In this document: positions 28,600-41,143 of the stretch, piece after piece
Layout of the letters: each line of letters begins with the position of its first letter
How positions within the stretch are numbered: position 1 is the stretch's first letter
From: Castellaniella sp. MT123
GTDB lineage: Bacteria; Pseudomonadota; Gammaproteobacteria; Burkholderiales; Burkholderiaceae_B
Direction of reading: 5' to 3'
DNA: 64,000 nt
Assembly: GCF_039614765.1 (NCBI RefSeq)
Contig: NZ_CP154879.1
Coordinates: 2,666,001-2,730,000, forward strand
Notes under the pieces: generated by a model
The model's database searches: none
What the model was told of the DNA's origin: nothing
Seen by the model: the letters and a program-made list of their open reading frames with translations, nothing else
Made by a program: the position numbers and the translations under genes

Positions 28600-29178
28600 A
28601 TGTCGATGGAATCCGCCCCCGCCGCAAGCGAAATTCTCCCGGATGCGTCCGGGGACCGGGCCGTGCCGATTTTCCTGGTGGGCATGATGGGCGTGGGCAA
28701 GACCACGATCGGCCGCCAGCTGGCCAGTCAGCTGGGTCGTGAATTCGTCGATCTGGATCACGCCATCGAGGCGCGTTGCGGCGTGCGGGTGGCCACGATT
28801 TTCGACATCGAGGGCGAAGCCGGGTTCCGCCGCCGCGAAACCGCCTTGCTGGACGAATATTCCCGCTGCCAGGGGCTGGTGCTGGCCACGGGGGGCGGCG
28901 CCGTGTTGGCCGAAGACAACCGCCGCATGCTGCGGGAACGCGGCTGTGTGGTGTATTTGCGCGCCGGGGTCGATGAACTCTACCGGCGTGTGGCGCGGGA
29001 TCGCAACCGCCCGCTGCTGCGCACCCAAGACCCGCGCCAGCGCATCGCCGACCTGCTCGCGCAGCGCGAACCTCTGTACGAAAGCGTTGCCGATGTGACG
29101 CTGGATACCGCCGATCAGCCCATCGCTCAGGTCCTGCGCAGCCTTTTACCTTTGCTGCCGGCCTGTCAACCTCAGTAG
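28600..29178 (+). CDS. aroK: Shikimate kinase
   Basis: 192 residues. P-loop GMMGVGKTTIG, shikimate-binding DLDHAIEARCG and FRRRETALL, GGGAVL, and lid Arg region RDRNRPLL. N-terminal 20-residue extension. ATP-dependent phosphorylation of shikimate. Divergent from mrcA; followed by aroB after 6 bases, the classic aroKB pair. Confidence 0.96.
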   Translation: MSMESAPAASEILPDASGDRAVPIFLVGMMGVGKTTIGRQLASQLGREFVDLDHAIEARCGVRVATIFDIEGEAGFRRRETALLDEYSRCQGLVLATGGGAVLAEDNRRMLRERGCVVYLRAGVDELYRRVARDRNRPLLRTQDPRQRIADLLAQREPLYESVADVTLDTADQPIAQVLRSLLPLLPACQPQ

Positions 29179-29184
29179 GATTTC

Positions 29185-30258
29185 ATGCACAGCGTTCACG
29201 TCGACACCCCTGGCGGGCACTACCCTATCCACATTGGTCGCGGACGGCTGGACACGCTGGCCGACAGCATTCCCGCCGATGCCACGTCCGTGGCGGTGGT
29301 CACCAACACCACGGTGGCGGGGCTGTATGGCGATCGCGTCCGGGCGGCGCTGGCGGCCACCGGCAAGGCCGTCCACTGGGTCGAGCTGCCCGACGGCGAA
29401 CAATACAAAACCTGGGATTCGCTGAACCGGATCTTCGATGCCCTGCTGGGCGCGGCGCTGGACCGCAAATCGGTGCTGGTGGCGCTGGGCGGTGGCGTGG
29501 TCGGGGACATCTGCGGGTTCGCCGCCGCCTGCTACATGCGCGGCGTGCGCTTCCTGCAGGTGCCCACCACGCTGCTCGCGCAGGTCGACTCCTCGGTTGG
29601 CGGTAAAACCGCCATCAATCATCCGCTGGGCAAGAACATGATCGGCGCTTTCTACCAGCCGCAGGCCGTGGAGATCGACCCGCAGGTGCTGGCCACGCTG
29701 CCGGCGCGGGAAATCTCCGCCGGCCTGGCCGAGGTCATCAAATACGGCATGATCGCCGATGCCGATTTCTTCGTCTGGTGCGAAACCCACGCGCAGGCGC
29801 TGCGCGCCCTGGATGCCGATGCGATCGAACACGCCGTGCGCCGTTCCTGCGAACTGAAGGCCTGGGTGGTCTCCCAGGACGAACGCGAATCCGGACTGCG
29901 GGCCATCCTGAACTTTGGACACACATTCGGCCATGCGATCGAATCCGGGCTGGGCTATGGCCACTGGCTGCACGGCGAGGCCGTTGGCTGCGGCATGGTG
30001 CTGGCGGCCGAACTGTCCGTTCGGGTCAGCGGCCTGGACCGCGCCGTGGCCGACCGTATCCGCGCCTTGGTCGAGGCCATCGGCTGCCCGACGCAGGCCC
30101 CGGATCTCGGCGCCGGCCGCTGGTTCGACCTGATGCGGGTGGACAAGAAAAACGAAGGCCACCGGATCCGCTACGTGCTGCTGTCGGAACTGGGCGGCGC
30201 CCGCCTGCAGGCGGTGGACGATGACCGGGTGCGCCCGGTCCTGCCGGGCGGGGTCTGA
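29185..30258 (+). CDS. aroB: 3-Dehydroquinate synthase
   Basis: 357 residues. NAD-binding [19 protein letters not shown], then [20 protein letters not shown], metal-binding His in [11 protein letters not shown] and HWLHGEAV. Second step of the shikimate pathway. Two bases separate it from the downstream dGTPase gene, so aroK-aroB-dgt form one operon. Confidence 0.97.
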   Translation: MHSVHVDTPGGHYPIHIGRGRLDTLADSIPADATSVAVVTNTTVAGLYGDRVRAALAATGKAVHWVELPDGEQYKTWDSLNRIFDALLGAALDRKSVLVALGGGVVGDICGFAAACYMRGVRFLQVPTTLLAQVDSSVGGKTAINHPLGKNMIGAFYQPQAVEIDPQVLATLPAREISAGLAEVIKYGMIADADFFVWCETHAQALRALDADAIEHAVRRSCELKAWVVSQDERESGLRAILNFGHTFGHAIESGLGYGHWLHGEAVGCGMVLAAELSVRVSGLDRAVADRIRALVEAIGCPTQAPDLGAGRWFDLMRVDKKNEGHRIRYVLLSELGGARLQAVDDDRVRPVLPGGV

Positions 30259-30260
30259 CC

Positions 30261-31372
30261 ATGGCAGCGCTGGCACCGTACGCCTGCCACCCCGAATCCA
30301 CGCGCGGGCGCCGGCACCCAGAGTCACCGCCCCAGGGGCGCAGCGACTTCCAGCGCGACCGCGACCGCATCATTCACTGCTCGGCATTCCGGCGCCTGGA
30401 ATACAAGACACAGGTCTTTCTGAACCACGAGGGCGACCTGTTCCGCACGCGGTTGACCCACAGCATCGAGGTCGCCCAGATCGCCCGCACCCTGGCCCGC
30501 AATCTGGGTGTGCACGAAGACCTGATCGAGGCCATCTCGTTGGCACACGACCTGGGGCACACGCCGTTCGGCCATGCTGGCCAGGATGAACTGAACGCCT
30601 GCCTGCGGGAATTCGTGCCGGATGCCGGCGGCTTCGAACACAACCTGCAGAGCCTGCGGGTGGTGGACGAACTGGAAGAACGCTACGCCGCCTTCGATGG
30701 CCTGAATCTGTGCTTCGAAACCCGCGAGGGCATCCTGAAGCACTGCTCGCGCAGCCATGCGCGGCAACTGGGGCCGGTCGCGGCGCGTTTCCTGGACGGC
30801 ACCCAGCCGTCGCTGGAAGCCCAGCTCACCAATCTGGCCGACGAGATCGCCTACAACAACCATGACATCGACGACGGCCTGCGTTCTGGCCTGATCACGG
30901 TGCCGCAGCTGCTGCATCTGGATATCTTCGCCGCGCATCACGACCAGGTGCGCCGCCGCTATCCGGACGTCGAATCCAAACGTCTGGTGTCAGAGGTCAT
31001 CCGCGCCATGATCAACACCCTGGTGCAGGATCTGACGCGCACCACGACCGACAATATCGCCCGGCTGCAGCCCCGGTCGGCCGACGAAGTCCGCGCCGGT
31101 CCGCCGCTGGCGGCGTTTTCCGATGAGATGCGTGCCCAGGCCGATGATCTGAAGCAGTTCCTGCTGAAGAACCTGTACCGGCATTATCAGGTGATGCGCA
31201 TGACGGGCAAGGCGCGGCGAATCGTTCGCGAACTGTTCCAGGCCTTCGTGGCCGATCCGCGCCTGCTGGCCGACGAATACCGCCGCGAAGACCAGATTGC
31301 CCAGGCGCGGGCGATCACGGATTACATCGCCGGCATGACGGACCGTTACGCGGTCCGGGAACACCGGGCGAT

Positions 31373-31388
<16 letters not shown>
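30261..31388 (+). CDS. dgt: dGTP triphosphohydrolase-like HD protein
   Basis: 375 residues. HD-domain metal ligands: [23 protein letters not shown] and the Asp in [15 protein letters not shown]. Hydrolyses dNTPs to nucleoside and triphosphate; the shorter Dgt-like class. Its 3' end overlaps the 3' end of uvrA by 16 bases on the opposite strand. Confidence 0.93.
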
Positions 31389-34249
<2,861 letters not shown>

Positions 34250-34324
34250 GCCGGTAGGGGAGTTCAGGTTCTTAAAAGGCCAACTTGCTACTATAACGCG
34301 CAGACCTCCTATATTCTGTCTTTT

Positions 34325-35530
34325 ATGGCCCGTTCCGCACCTTCCACCGCCCCCGCCCTCAAACTCACCGACCTCGAACGGCGCAGCAGCATCGCGCTGG
34401 CCACACTGTTCGCGGCCCGCATGCTGGGTCTGTTCCTGCTGACCCCCATCTTCGCCGTGGCGGCTCGCGCACTGATCGGGGGCAACGACCCGGTCCGGGT
34501 GGGCCTGGCGCTGGGCGCCTATGGCCTGACGCAGGCGGTCATGCAGATTCCGCTGGGCATGGCCTCGGACCGCTATGGCCGTCGGCCGATCATCGTCTTC
34601 GGCATGCTGCTCTTCGTCATCGGCGGGGTCGTCTGCGCCCTGACCGACAGTGTCGATTGGGTGACGGTCGGGCGCGTGATCCAGGGGCTGGGCGCCGTGT
34701 CGGCGGCCATCACAGCCTGGATCGCCGACGCCACCCGGCCCGAGGTGCGCACCCGGGCCATGGCCATGGTGGGCGGGTCCATCGGTATCTCCTTCGCCTT
34801 GTCGCTGGTGCTGTCGCCCCTGCTGGTGGGCGAATTCGGCCTGTCGGGCCTGTTCTGGGCCATCAGCCTGCTGGGTTTCGTCTGCCTGCTGATCGCCATG
34901 TTCTTTGTGCCGGACGTCCCCAAATCCGAAGCCGACATCGTCCAGGCCACGCCGCGCGATGTGCTGGGCCACCGCGACCTGCTGCGCCTGAATTTCGGCG
35001 TGTTCTGCCTGCATTTCATCCTGATGGCGCTGTTCATGGTGGCCCCGGGGCTGCTGGGGCGCCTGGGCGGCTTCGATTCGGGCAGCCTGTGGCAGGTCTA
35101 TCTGCCGGTCATCCTGGCGTCCTTCGTGCTGATGGTGCCGGCCGTTTTCTACACAGAAACCCGCAAGGTGCACAAACCCGCGCTGGAATGGGCCGTGCTG
35201 GGGCTGGCTGTGGTGCTGGGGGCGCTACCCTGGCTGATGAATTCCTTCACGCTGGTGGTCGTGGCCCTGATTGGCTTTTTCGTCTGCTTCAATATCCTGG
35301 AAGCCCTGCAGCCGTCGCTGGTGTCGCGGGTGGCGCCGCCCGCCTACAAGGGCCTGGCCCTGGGCTTCTACAACACCGCGCAGTCGCTAGGGGTGTTCGC
35401 CGGCGGCGTGCTGGGCGGCGTCCTGGTACGCACCAGCGGCCCGTCCATGGTCTTCTGGGTCAGCGCCATGCTGGCCGTGGTCTGGTTATATACCGCGCGG
35501 GGATTCAAGGAAATCCGCACGGGACACTGA
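34325..35530 (+). CDS. MFS transporter (YajR-like drug/H+ antiporter family)
   Basis: 401 residues from [14 protein letters not shown], twelve membrane segments. The A-motif [16 protein letters not shown] between TM2 and TM3 and motif [12 protein letters not shown] in TM4 mark an efflux-type member of the major facilitator superfamily. No YAM domain is attached at the C-terminus. Divergent from uvrA; this pairing is often seen in Burkholderiales. Substrate unknown. Confidence 0.88.
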   Translation: MARSAPSTAPALKLTDLERRSSIALATLFAARMLGLFLLTPIFAVAARALIGGNDPVRVGLALGAYGLTQAVMQIPLGMASDRYGRRPIIVFGMLLFVIGGVVCALTDSVDWVTVGRVIQGLGAVSAAITAWIADATRPEVRTRAMAMVGGSIGISFALSLVLSPLLVGEFGLSGLFWAISLLGFVCLLIAMFFVPDVPKSEADIVQATPRDVLGHRDLLRLNFGVFCLHFILMALFMVAPGLLGRLGGFDSGSLWQVYLPVILASFVLMVPAVFYTETRKVHKPALEWAVLGLAVVLGALPWLMNSFTLVVVALIGFFVCFNILEALQPSLVSRVAPPAYKGLALGFYNTAQSLGVFAGGVLGGVLVRTSGPSMVFWVSAMLAVVWLYTARGFKEIRTGH

Positions 35531-35546
35531 CACTTGGCCAGCCGCC

Positions 35547-35816
35547 TCAGGGGGTTCCCAGATCCTGCTCCACCGCATGACAGGCCACCAGACGGCCAGC
35601 CTGCATCTTCAGCTCGGGCATCGTTTCGCGGCAGACCGGCATCACGCGTGGGCAGCGGCTGCTGAACGGGCAGCCGGGCGGCGGGTTCAGGGGGCTGGGC
35701 AGTGCACCCGAAATGCGGATGCGCTCGCCGTGTCCTGTGGGGTTCAGCCTAGGGGTGGCCGACAACAGCGCCGACTCGTCGCCGAAATGCACGGACAGAT
35801 TGCGAACTTCCAGCAT
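35547..35816 (-). pseudogene. Remnant of dipeptide ABC ATPase genes (dppD/dppF)
   Basis: 89-residue frame made from two ends: MLEVRNLSVHFGDESA is an ABC ATPase N-terminus, and SALPSPLNPPPGCPFSSRCP-like text (here ISGALPSPLNPPPGCPFSSR) with the following CR/H residues is the C-terminal oligopeptide-ATPase motif. Walker A, signature and Walker B are all gone, so no ATPase can be made. The join keeps the frame. It follows the dppABC remnant by 10 bases. Confidence 0.8.
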
Positions 35817-35826
35817 GGCCCGATCC

Positions 35827-36906
35827 TCAGACTTTCAGGCGCGGATCCAGCGCGTCGCGCAGCCCGTCGCCCATCAGATTGAATGCCAGCACCGCCAGCA
35901 AAATGGCCAGGCCGGGAAATGTCACGATCCACCAGGCGCTTTGGGCGAACTGCAGCACGAAGGCAGGCAGCAGGATGTGATGCAGGGCGTCCCAGAAGTC
36001 GCCGGCTTCGCCGAACAGCAGCGTGTCGATCAGCATGAATCCGGTCAGCGGGTTGCTGGGGTCAAGAAACAGCGACTCGCTGATACGCCCGGACACCGGC
36101 ATCAGGTCCCACTGCACCGACACCAGCATGATCAGCATTAGGCCCCACCAGAACACCGGCATGGAATAGCCGGTCAGGGCAGCCGTGATCGACATGTGAT
36201 CGAACCAGGAACCGCGTTTGACGGCCGCCAGCACGCCCACCGGGATGCCGATCAGCAATGCGATGAACATGGCGATGATGCTCAGTTCCAGCGTCGCCTG
36301 GAAGCGCGGCACGAATTCCGACCAGATGGTTTCGCGGGTCGTCAGGGATGTGCCCAGGTCGCCGTGCAGCACGTTCCAGATGTAGTGGAAATACTGCGTC
36401 ATCATGGCGGCATGCTGTTCTGGGGATAGGCTCCGTTCTCCGGCCATGATCAGCACGGGGTCGCCGGGGATCAGGTCTTCGAAGGGCGTGTAGCACCAGC
36501 GTGAATAGTTCGACCCGTTCTGCACGGCGGCGCAGCTGAACAGCGTGGCCAGGAAGTTGTCCGGGTCGCCGTTGTCGCCCGTCCAGCCGATCAGCATGGT
36601 CTGGTGTTCGCCGTTTTTGGCGCGCTTCGGGTATGAGCCGTTCGAGACTTTGTGATACGGATGATTGGCGTCTTTTTGGCGCAGGAAGGAAAACAGCACG
36701 TCGTCCGCGTTGAAATCGCGGGTGGGCTTGAACAGCTTGCTGGAATGGAATTTCACGCCCTTGCGCAGGTGGAAGGTGTAGGTTTTGCCGTCTTCGCTGA
36801 CGTCCCAGGACTGTGCCAGGCCAGGAATGATTTCGGTGGAGCCGGCCTGCGCCGAGCCGACTGCCAGGGTCATGGCGGGGTTGGGGCGGGAAGGCCGCGC
36901 GGCCAT
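35827..36906 (-). pseudogene. Collapsed dppA-dppB-dppC fusion remnant
   Basis: One open frame made of pieces of three genes in operon order: end of a signal peptide ([10 protein letters not shown]), two blocks of the dipeptide-binding protein ([20 protein letters not shown]... and [20 protein letters not shown]...), then permease B ([13 protein letters not shown]..., with a small internal loss before [14 protein letters not shown], ending at [10 protein letters not shown]), then the C-terminus of permease C ([20 protein letters not shown]). Compared with normal proteins about two thirds of dppA, a third of dppB and most of dppC are missing. The binding cleft and complete permease topology are lost, so transport is not expected, although the frame is continuous. 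Confidence 0.82.
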
Positions 36907-37053
36907 GCACCGGCCAGGCTGATCCCCCGCAGTGAGTCTTGTGGGTGTAAACCCTGCTGCGCGATAATGTCCATTTGACCCCACTCGATGGACTGCGGGG
37001 GTGGCATATCCCCGATAATGGCAGCCACATCGTTCAATACAGGATTCACCACC

Positions 37054-37539
37054 ATGGCCTCAGTCAACAAAGTCATTCTCGTCGGCAACCTGGGGCGCGA
37101 TCCCGAGGTCCGCTACAGCCCGGATGGCGCGGCGATCTGCAATGTGTCGATCGCGACCACCAGCACCTGGAAGGACAAGGCATCCGGCGAGCGCCGCGAG
37201 GAAACCGAATGGCACCGCGTGGTGTTCTACAACCGCCTGGCTGAAATCGCCGGCGAATACCTGCGCAAAGGCCGGTCCGTCTACGTGGAAGGCCGCCTGA
37301 AGACGCGTAAATGGCAGGACAAGGAAACCGGCGCCGACCGCTACAGCACCGAAATCGTCGCCGACCAGATGCAGATGCTGGGCGGGCGCGAAGGCGGCGA
37401 CACGGCTGGTGGTGGTGACGATGCGGGCGGTTTCTCGCAGGCCCCGGCGCGCCGTGCCCCGCAGCAGCAGCGCCCGGCCGCCCCGGCCGCGGCCCCGGCC
37501 AGCAACATGGCCGACATGGACGACGATATTCCGTTCTAG
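37054..37539 (+). CDS. ssb: Single-stranded DNA-binding protein
   Basis: 161 residues from [22 protein letters not shown] fold to about residue 110, then a Gly/Gln/Pro/Ala-rich linker and the acidic tip MDDDIPF that binds repair and replication partners. Essential for replication. In this bacterial group it often stands next to uvrA and an MFS gene, with the dpp remnant lying between them here. Confidence 0.97.
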   Translation: MASVNKVILVGNLGRDPEVRYSPDGAAICNVSIATTSTWKDKASGERREETEWHRVVFYNRLAEIAGEYLRKGRSVYVEGRLKTRKWQDKETGADRYSTEIVADQMQMLGGREGGDTAGGGDDAGGFSQAPARRAPQQQRPAAPAAAPASNMADMDDDIPF

Positions 37540-37567
37540 AACCTCCTTAGGTTTTTGTTGGTAGTAG

Positions 37568-37600
37568 ACCCGCTCTCCCTATGGGAAGCGGGTTTTTCTT
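37568..37600 (+). terminator. Intrinsic terminator after ssb
   Basis: ACCCGCTCTCCC-TAT-GGGAAGCGGGT stem followed by TTTTCTT, 28 bases after the ssb stop. Confidence 0.85.
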
Positions 37601-37756
37601 CACCCACATCTTTCTTGTGTTGTCGCTGTGTTTTGCATCAACTACCGCTGTGCAAGAACGGTGGGTTAATGGCTACAAATTGGCCTGGATATACATTTAA
37701 TAAATATCTGCCTATCATTAAGTGTTTTATGGCAAGTGTCAGGAGGAACTTTCACC

Positions 37757-38224
37757 ATGAACCAGACCATTGACACGGCGACGGCGCGGCGCATGGCCGA
37801 GGCGGGCACCATCCGGGGCGTTTCGATCATCGGCCAGCCTGGCGGCTGGAGCGTCATGCTAAAGACCGGCGCCCACGAAAAGCCGCTGGGCGGCCAGAAA
37901 ACCGACCGACCGCGCATCTGGCGCAGCTTGGACACGCTTACCGAGTACCTGCGAAAGGATTTGTCCATCGTGCACATCGACAGCGTGGACGCCTCACACT
38001 ACAGCAATGCTGACGTGCATCGGCTTGGTCGGCCTGATGCGGCCGCACGGCTGAAGCGTACCTACGAAGCTGCCGCTTACGATGCGTGGTTTCGTGCCCA
38101 GGTCGACGCCGGCATCAAGGAAGCCGACGATCCGGCCACGAAGTGGGTTAGTCATGAGGAAGCCATGGCTGGCATGTATAAGCACCTAGATCAACTGGAG
38201 GCCCGCGCCAGAGGCAAAAATTGA
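37757..38224 (+). CDS. Putative antitoxin of a ParDE-like pair
   Basis: 155 residues from the ATG at 37757, which follows a perfect AGGAGG site. The N-terminal half (GVSIIGQPGGWSVMLKTGAH, then RIWRSLDTLTEYLRK) resembles the KorC/PHD-like antitoxin N-terminal domains that accompany some ParE toxins; the C-terminal half (YDAWFRAQVDAGIKEADDPA...VSHEEAM) looks like the toxin-wrapping segment typical of ParD-type antitoxins. Stop overlaps the toxin start (TTGA). Family assignment is by arrangement and partial similarity. Confidence 0.65.
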   Translation: MNQTIDTATARRMAEAGTIRGVSIIGQPGGWSVMLKTGAHEKPLGGQKTDRPRIWRSLDTLTEYLRKDLSIVHIDSVDASHYSNADVHRLGRPDAAARLKRTYEAAAYDAWFRAQVDAGIKEADDPATKWVSHEEAMAGMYKHLDQLEARARGKN

Positions 38225-38517
38225 GGATTGAGTGGCTGCCCGGGGCCGATGCCACGCGGGATGACCAGCTCACGTACATCGCGCAGGACAGCATTCAGGC
38301 AGCGCGGGATGTCGCCGCGCAGATCGATCGCCAGGTCGGCCAGCTGGCACAGTTTCCAGAGTTGGGGCGGGCTGGACGGAGGCGCGGCACCCGCGAGCTG
38401 GTCATTAGCGGCAAGTCGCTGCTGGTGGTCTACCGGGTGCGACCGCAGCTGGCCAGGATCGAAATCATCCGTGTGCTGCATACCTCGCAGCAGTGGCCGC
38501 CAGGCGAAACCCCGTGA
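38221..38517 (+). CDS. RelE/ParE-family toxin
   Basis: 98 residues with a TTG start overlapping the antitoxin stop. Sequence features: WLPGADATRDDQLTYIAQDS, LAQFPELGRAGRRRGTRELV and LLVVYRVRPQLARIEIIRVL, all typical of ParE/RelE toxins (helical pair then a beta sheet ending VLHTSQQWP). ParE members poison DNA gyrase, RelE members cut mRNA on the ribosome; which applies cannot be told. The SOS cassette follows directly. Confidence 0.8.
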   Translation: MRIEWLPGADATRDDQLTYIAQDSIQAARDVAAQIDRQVGQLAQFPELGRAGRRRGTRELVISGKSLLVVYRVRPQLARIEIIRVLHTSQQWPPGETP

Positions 38518-38569
38518 ACCTTGTGCGTGGGTGTTTCTATGTTCCGCGCCCTGCGATGCATCTATTATA

Positions 38570-38585
38570 CTGTATATAAATACAG
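38570..38585. promoter_or_regulatory. LexA (SOS) box upstream of imuA
   Basis: CTGTATATAAATACAG, a 16-base CTGT-N8-ACAG palindrome with one departure from symmetry, 18 bases before the imuA start. Expected to place imuA under LexA repression. Confidence 0.88.
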
Positions 38586-38602
38586 TCATCTATGCTCCTG
38601 CC

Positions 38603-39427
38603 ATGCCTGTCAGCGCCATCCGTCCCGAATCGATCCACCCGTCCCTGTGGCGGGCATCTCAGTTGGCGCGGGGGTGTGCTCAGGGCGTGAATACCGGCCA
38701 TGCGGCACTGTCGGCCGAATTGCCGGGCCGCGGCTGGCCGGCCGGGTGTCTGATCGAATTGCTGTTGCCGCAGTCCGGCATCGGCGAACTGCGACTGTTG
38801 CTGCCCGTGCTGCGCGGGTCCATCCTGCTGATCCAGCCGCCATATCGGTTGCAGCCTCTGGCGCTGTCCTGGTGGGGGGTGGATCCCGGCCGTGTGATCC
38901 TGCTGCAGGCACCGCGCGGGGCGGATGCCTGCTGGGCGGCCGAACAGGCGCTACGAGCGGGTACCTGTGATGTGGTCCTGTTGTGGCAGGGGGCTGCCGC
39001 GCCCCAGCCTGGCCAAAGCCAGGGAAAGCCCGGCCGACGGCAGCATGCTTTTGTGCGCCCCGATGTGCTGCGGCGCCTGAATCTGGCGGCTCAGGCAGGG
39101 TCGGCCTTGTTTTTCATGTTTCGCTCATCTGTCGAGGCGGACCAGCCGTCGCCCGCGCCGTTACGTTTAGCGCTGGCGCCCGCACATGATGGCGTGGCGG
39201 TCACCTTCGTCAAACGTCATGGTCCCCCACGCGATGGCCCGCTGTTCGTGCCGCTGATGCCTTCACCCATTTTGCTGGATCAGCCTGCCAGGCCGGATCA
39301 GCGCGCATCGGCCTTTGATCCGCCACCGTGGATCCCTGCCGCAGCCGATGGAATGCGCCGGCCTGGACCCGGTGAGACGGCCGAATCACCGACTGTCGTT
39401 GAACGTGGCGTGGACGATATTTGGTAG
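38603..39427 (+). CDS. imuA: Translesion synthesis factor ImuA
   Basis: 274 residues from the ATG just after the LexA box. RecA/SulA-like: IHPSLWRASQLARG, LPGRGWPAGCLIELLLPQSG and GELRLLLPVLR are the family motifs. Partner of ImuB and DnaE2 in SOS mutagenesis. The C-terminal 60 residues are Pro-rich and variable. Confidence 0.92.
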   Translation: MPVSAIRPESIHPSLWRASQLARGCAQGVNTGHAALSAELPGRGWPAGCLIELLLPQSGIGELRLLLPVLRGSILLIQPPYRLQPLALSWWGVDPGRVILLQAPRGADACWAAEQALRAGTCDVVLLWQGAAAPQPGQSQGKPGRRQHAFVRPDVLRRLNLAAQAGSALFFMFRSSVEADQPSPAPLRLALAPAHDGVAVTFVKRHGPPRDGPLFVPLMPSPILLDQPARPDQRASAFDPPPWIPAAADGMRRPGPGETAESPTVVERGVDDIW

Positions 39428-39456
39428 GGCCTTGCCACTCGGATGATGTATTAATA

Positions 39457-39472
39457 CTGTATATTAATACAG
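39457..39472. promoter_or_regulatory. LexA (SOS) box upstream of imuB
   Basis: CTGTATATTAATACAG, the same palindrome type as before imuA, 37 bases before the imuB start. A separate box for imuB indicates that imuB-dnaE2 have their own SOS promoter. Confidence 0.88.
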
Positions 39473-39508
39473 TAAAATGCCGAGTTTCGTCTACCTGCTA
39501 TATCCATC

Positions 39509-41143
39509 ATGTCCGTCTGGATCGGCGTTCATCCGCCCTCATCCGTTCCAAGCCCGCCTGCGTTGCATCTAGCACAGCCGATGTCGACAGTGGCAGGAAT
39601 ATCCGCCGATGCCGTTACGGATCAGGATGCTTCCGTCCTGGCCATCGCCAGCGCCTTGCTGCGGTTTACGCCAACGCTGGCGATCGCCCCGGAATCCGTC
39701 ATCCTGATGGATGTCACGGCCAGCCTGCGGCTGTTTGGCGGCATTCGTGCCCTGCGGGTGCAGGTGCGCCGAGTCCTGGCCGCGTTTGACCGGGCCGACG
39801 TGGCGGTCGCGGCCAGCGGCCCCGCCGCCTGGGTGCTGGCCCGCAGCGGGCAGGGTGGCAGCGCGCTCACAGCCAGATCCCTGCGGCACGCCCTGGCTCG
39901 GGTGCCGCTGGCCGTGTCGCCGCCCGCGCGGCCCTTCGCCGACTGGTTCCGGGAACTGGGTTGCGTGACTCTGGCCGATTTGGGGCGCCTGCCGCGCATT
40001 GGCCTGAAAAAGCGTTGCGGCCCGGCCTTGCTGGACTGGCTGGATCAGCTTAATGATGGCTGCGCGCACTACCGCTGGCTGGAATTGCCGCCGACGTTCG
40101 ATGCCGGGCTGGAATTGCCCGATCACATCGAGCACGCACCGGCCTTGCAATGGGCCGTGCGGCGCCTGATCCTGCAGTTGTGCGGCTGGCTGACCGCGCG
40201 CCAGCAGGATGCGGCCGCGTTTACGCTATGGCTGGGGCATGATCGCGACAGGGTTCCTCCATGGCTACCGGATCCTTCCACGCGCAATCAGGCACATAGC
40301 CACTCCACCCATGCCGAGCCGGATCCGGCAACAGGCACACGGCTCGACATCCTGCTGGGCGAACCCGGCCGGGATCCCGATTCCCTGACCCGGCTGGCAA
40401 AGGAACGGCTGCATCGCCTGACGCTGCCGGCGTCCGTCATCAGCGTGCGCCTGCAGGTCTCGCAGCTACGGGCGGCACAGGTTCCCAGCCTGGATCTGTT
40501 CCCGGAACCCGGCGGCACGCCGCAGGATCATGCCCACTTGCTGGCATTGCTGGCCGCCCGCCTGGGGGCCGATCATGTGTTGGTGGCGGCGCCCCAGGCC
40601 GACCATCGGCCGGAATGGGCTGCCCGCTGGATTCCTCTGGATCCATCCAGGCCGCACACGCCTGGCCGCGCACCGGCTTCCAGAACCCGTCACGCGGTAT
40701 CCATGAATCCCTTGGGGCAATCCGGCTTGGCCGAATCGCACGCCGGAAGTTCCCGCGACACAGCACGGCAGCTGGACTGGCGGGGGAACAATTCCCTGCC
40801 GCGTCCCGCCTGGCTGCTGGATGCGCCCGTGCCGCTGGCGATGTGCGGGCATCGTCCCTGTTACGGCACACCCTTGCGCCTGGTCTCGACCGCCGAGCGG
40901 CTGGACTGCGGCTGGCAGGACGGCCATCCCATCATCCGCGACTATTTTGTCGCAGAAGACGAAACCGGTATCTGCTACTGGATTTTCCGCCTGGGAATGC
41001 CGGAGCCCATTCCGAACCCAGGCCAGTCGGGAGGGGCGGAACCGGGGCCTACGCCGGATTCGGGCACAGCGCAGGCCCCAGCGCCGGCTCCCGCCCCGGA
41101 TGCCGTCGAACCGCACTGGTATCTGCATGGGCTCTTTGGATAA
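39509..41143 (+). CDS. imuB: ImuB, catalytically inactive Y-family polymerase homologue
   Basis: 544 residues. Y-family fold seen in VILMDVTASLRLFGGIRALR and GRLPRIGLKKRCGPALLDWL (helix-hairpin-helix), but the catalytic acidic cluster of DinB/UmuC is not complete, in line with its role as an adaptor that links DnaE2 to the beta clamp. C-terminal region is long and low in conservation, ending HWYLHGLFG. Overlaps dnaE2 by 17 bases. Confidence 0.92.
   Translation: MSVWIGVHPPSSVPSPPALHLAQPMSTVAGISADAVTDQDASVLAIASALLRFTPTLAIAPESVILMDVTASLRLFGGIRALRVQVRRVLAAFDRADVAVAASGPAAWVLARSGQGGSALTARSLRHALARVPLAVSPPARPFADWFRELGCVTLADLGRLPRIGLKKRCGPALLDWLDQLNDGCAHYRWLELPPTFDAGLELPDHIEHAPALQWAVRRLILQLCGWLTARQQDAAAFTLWLGHDRDRVPPWLPDPSTRNQAHSHSTHAEPDPATGTRLDILLGEPGRDPDSLTRLAKERLHRLTLPASVISVRLQVSQLRAAQVPSLDLFPEPGGTPQDHAHLLALLAARLGADHVLVAAPQADHRPEWAARWIPLDPSRPHTPGRAPASRTRHAVSMNPLGQSGLAESHAGSSRDTARQLDWRGNNSLPRPAWLLDAPVPLAMCGHRPCYGTPLRLVSTAERLDCGWQDGHPIIRDYFVAEDETGICYWIFRLGMPEPIPNPGQSGGAEPGPTPDSGTAQAPAPAPAPDAVEPHWYLHGLFG

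Noticed and set aside
34250-34324. LexA box before uvrA.
   Set aside because: No CTGT-N8-ACAG palindrome is present in the gap; the two clear boxes are at imuA and imuB only.
34250-35173. N-terminal extension of uvrA to 35173.
   Set aside because: It is antisense to the MFS gene, has no UvrA similarity, and the normal UvrA N-terminus starts at 34249.
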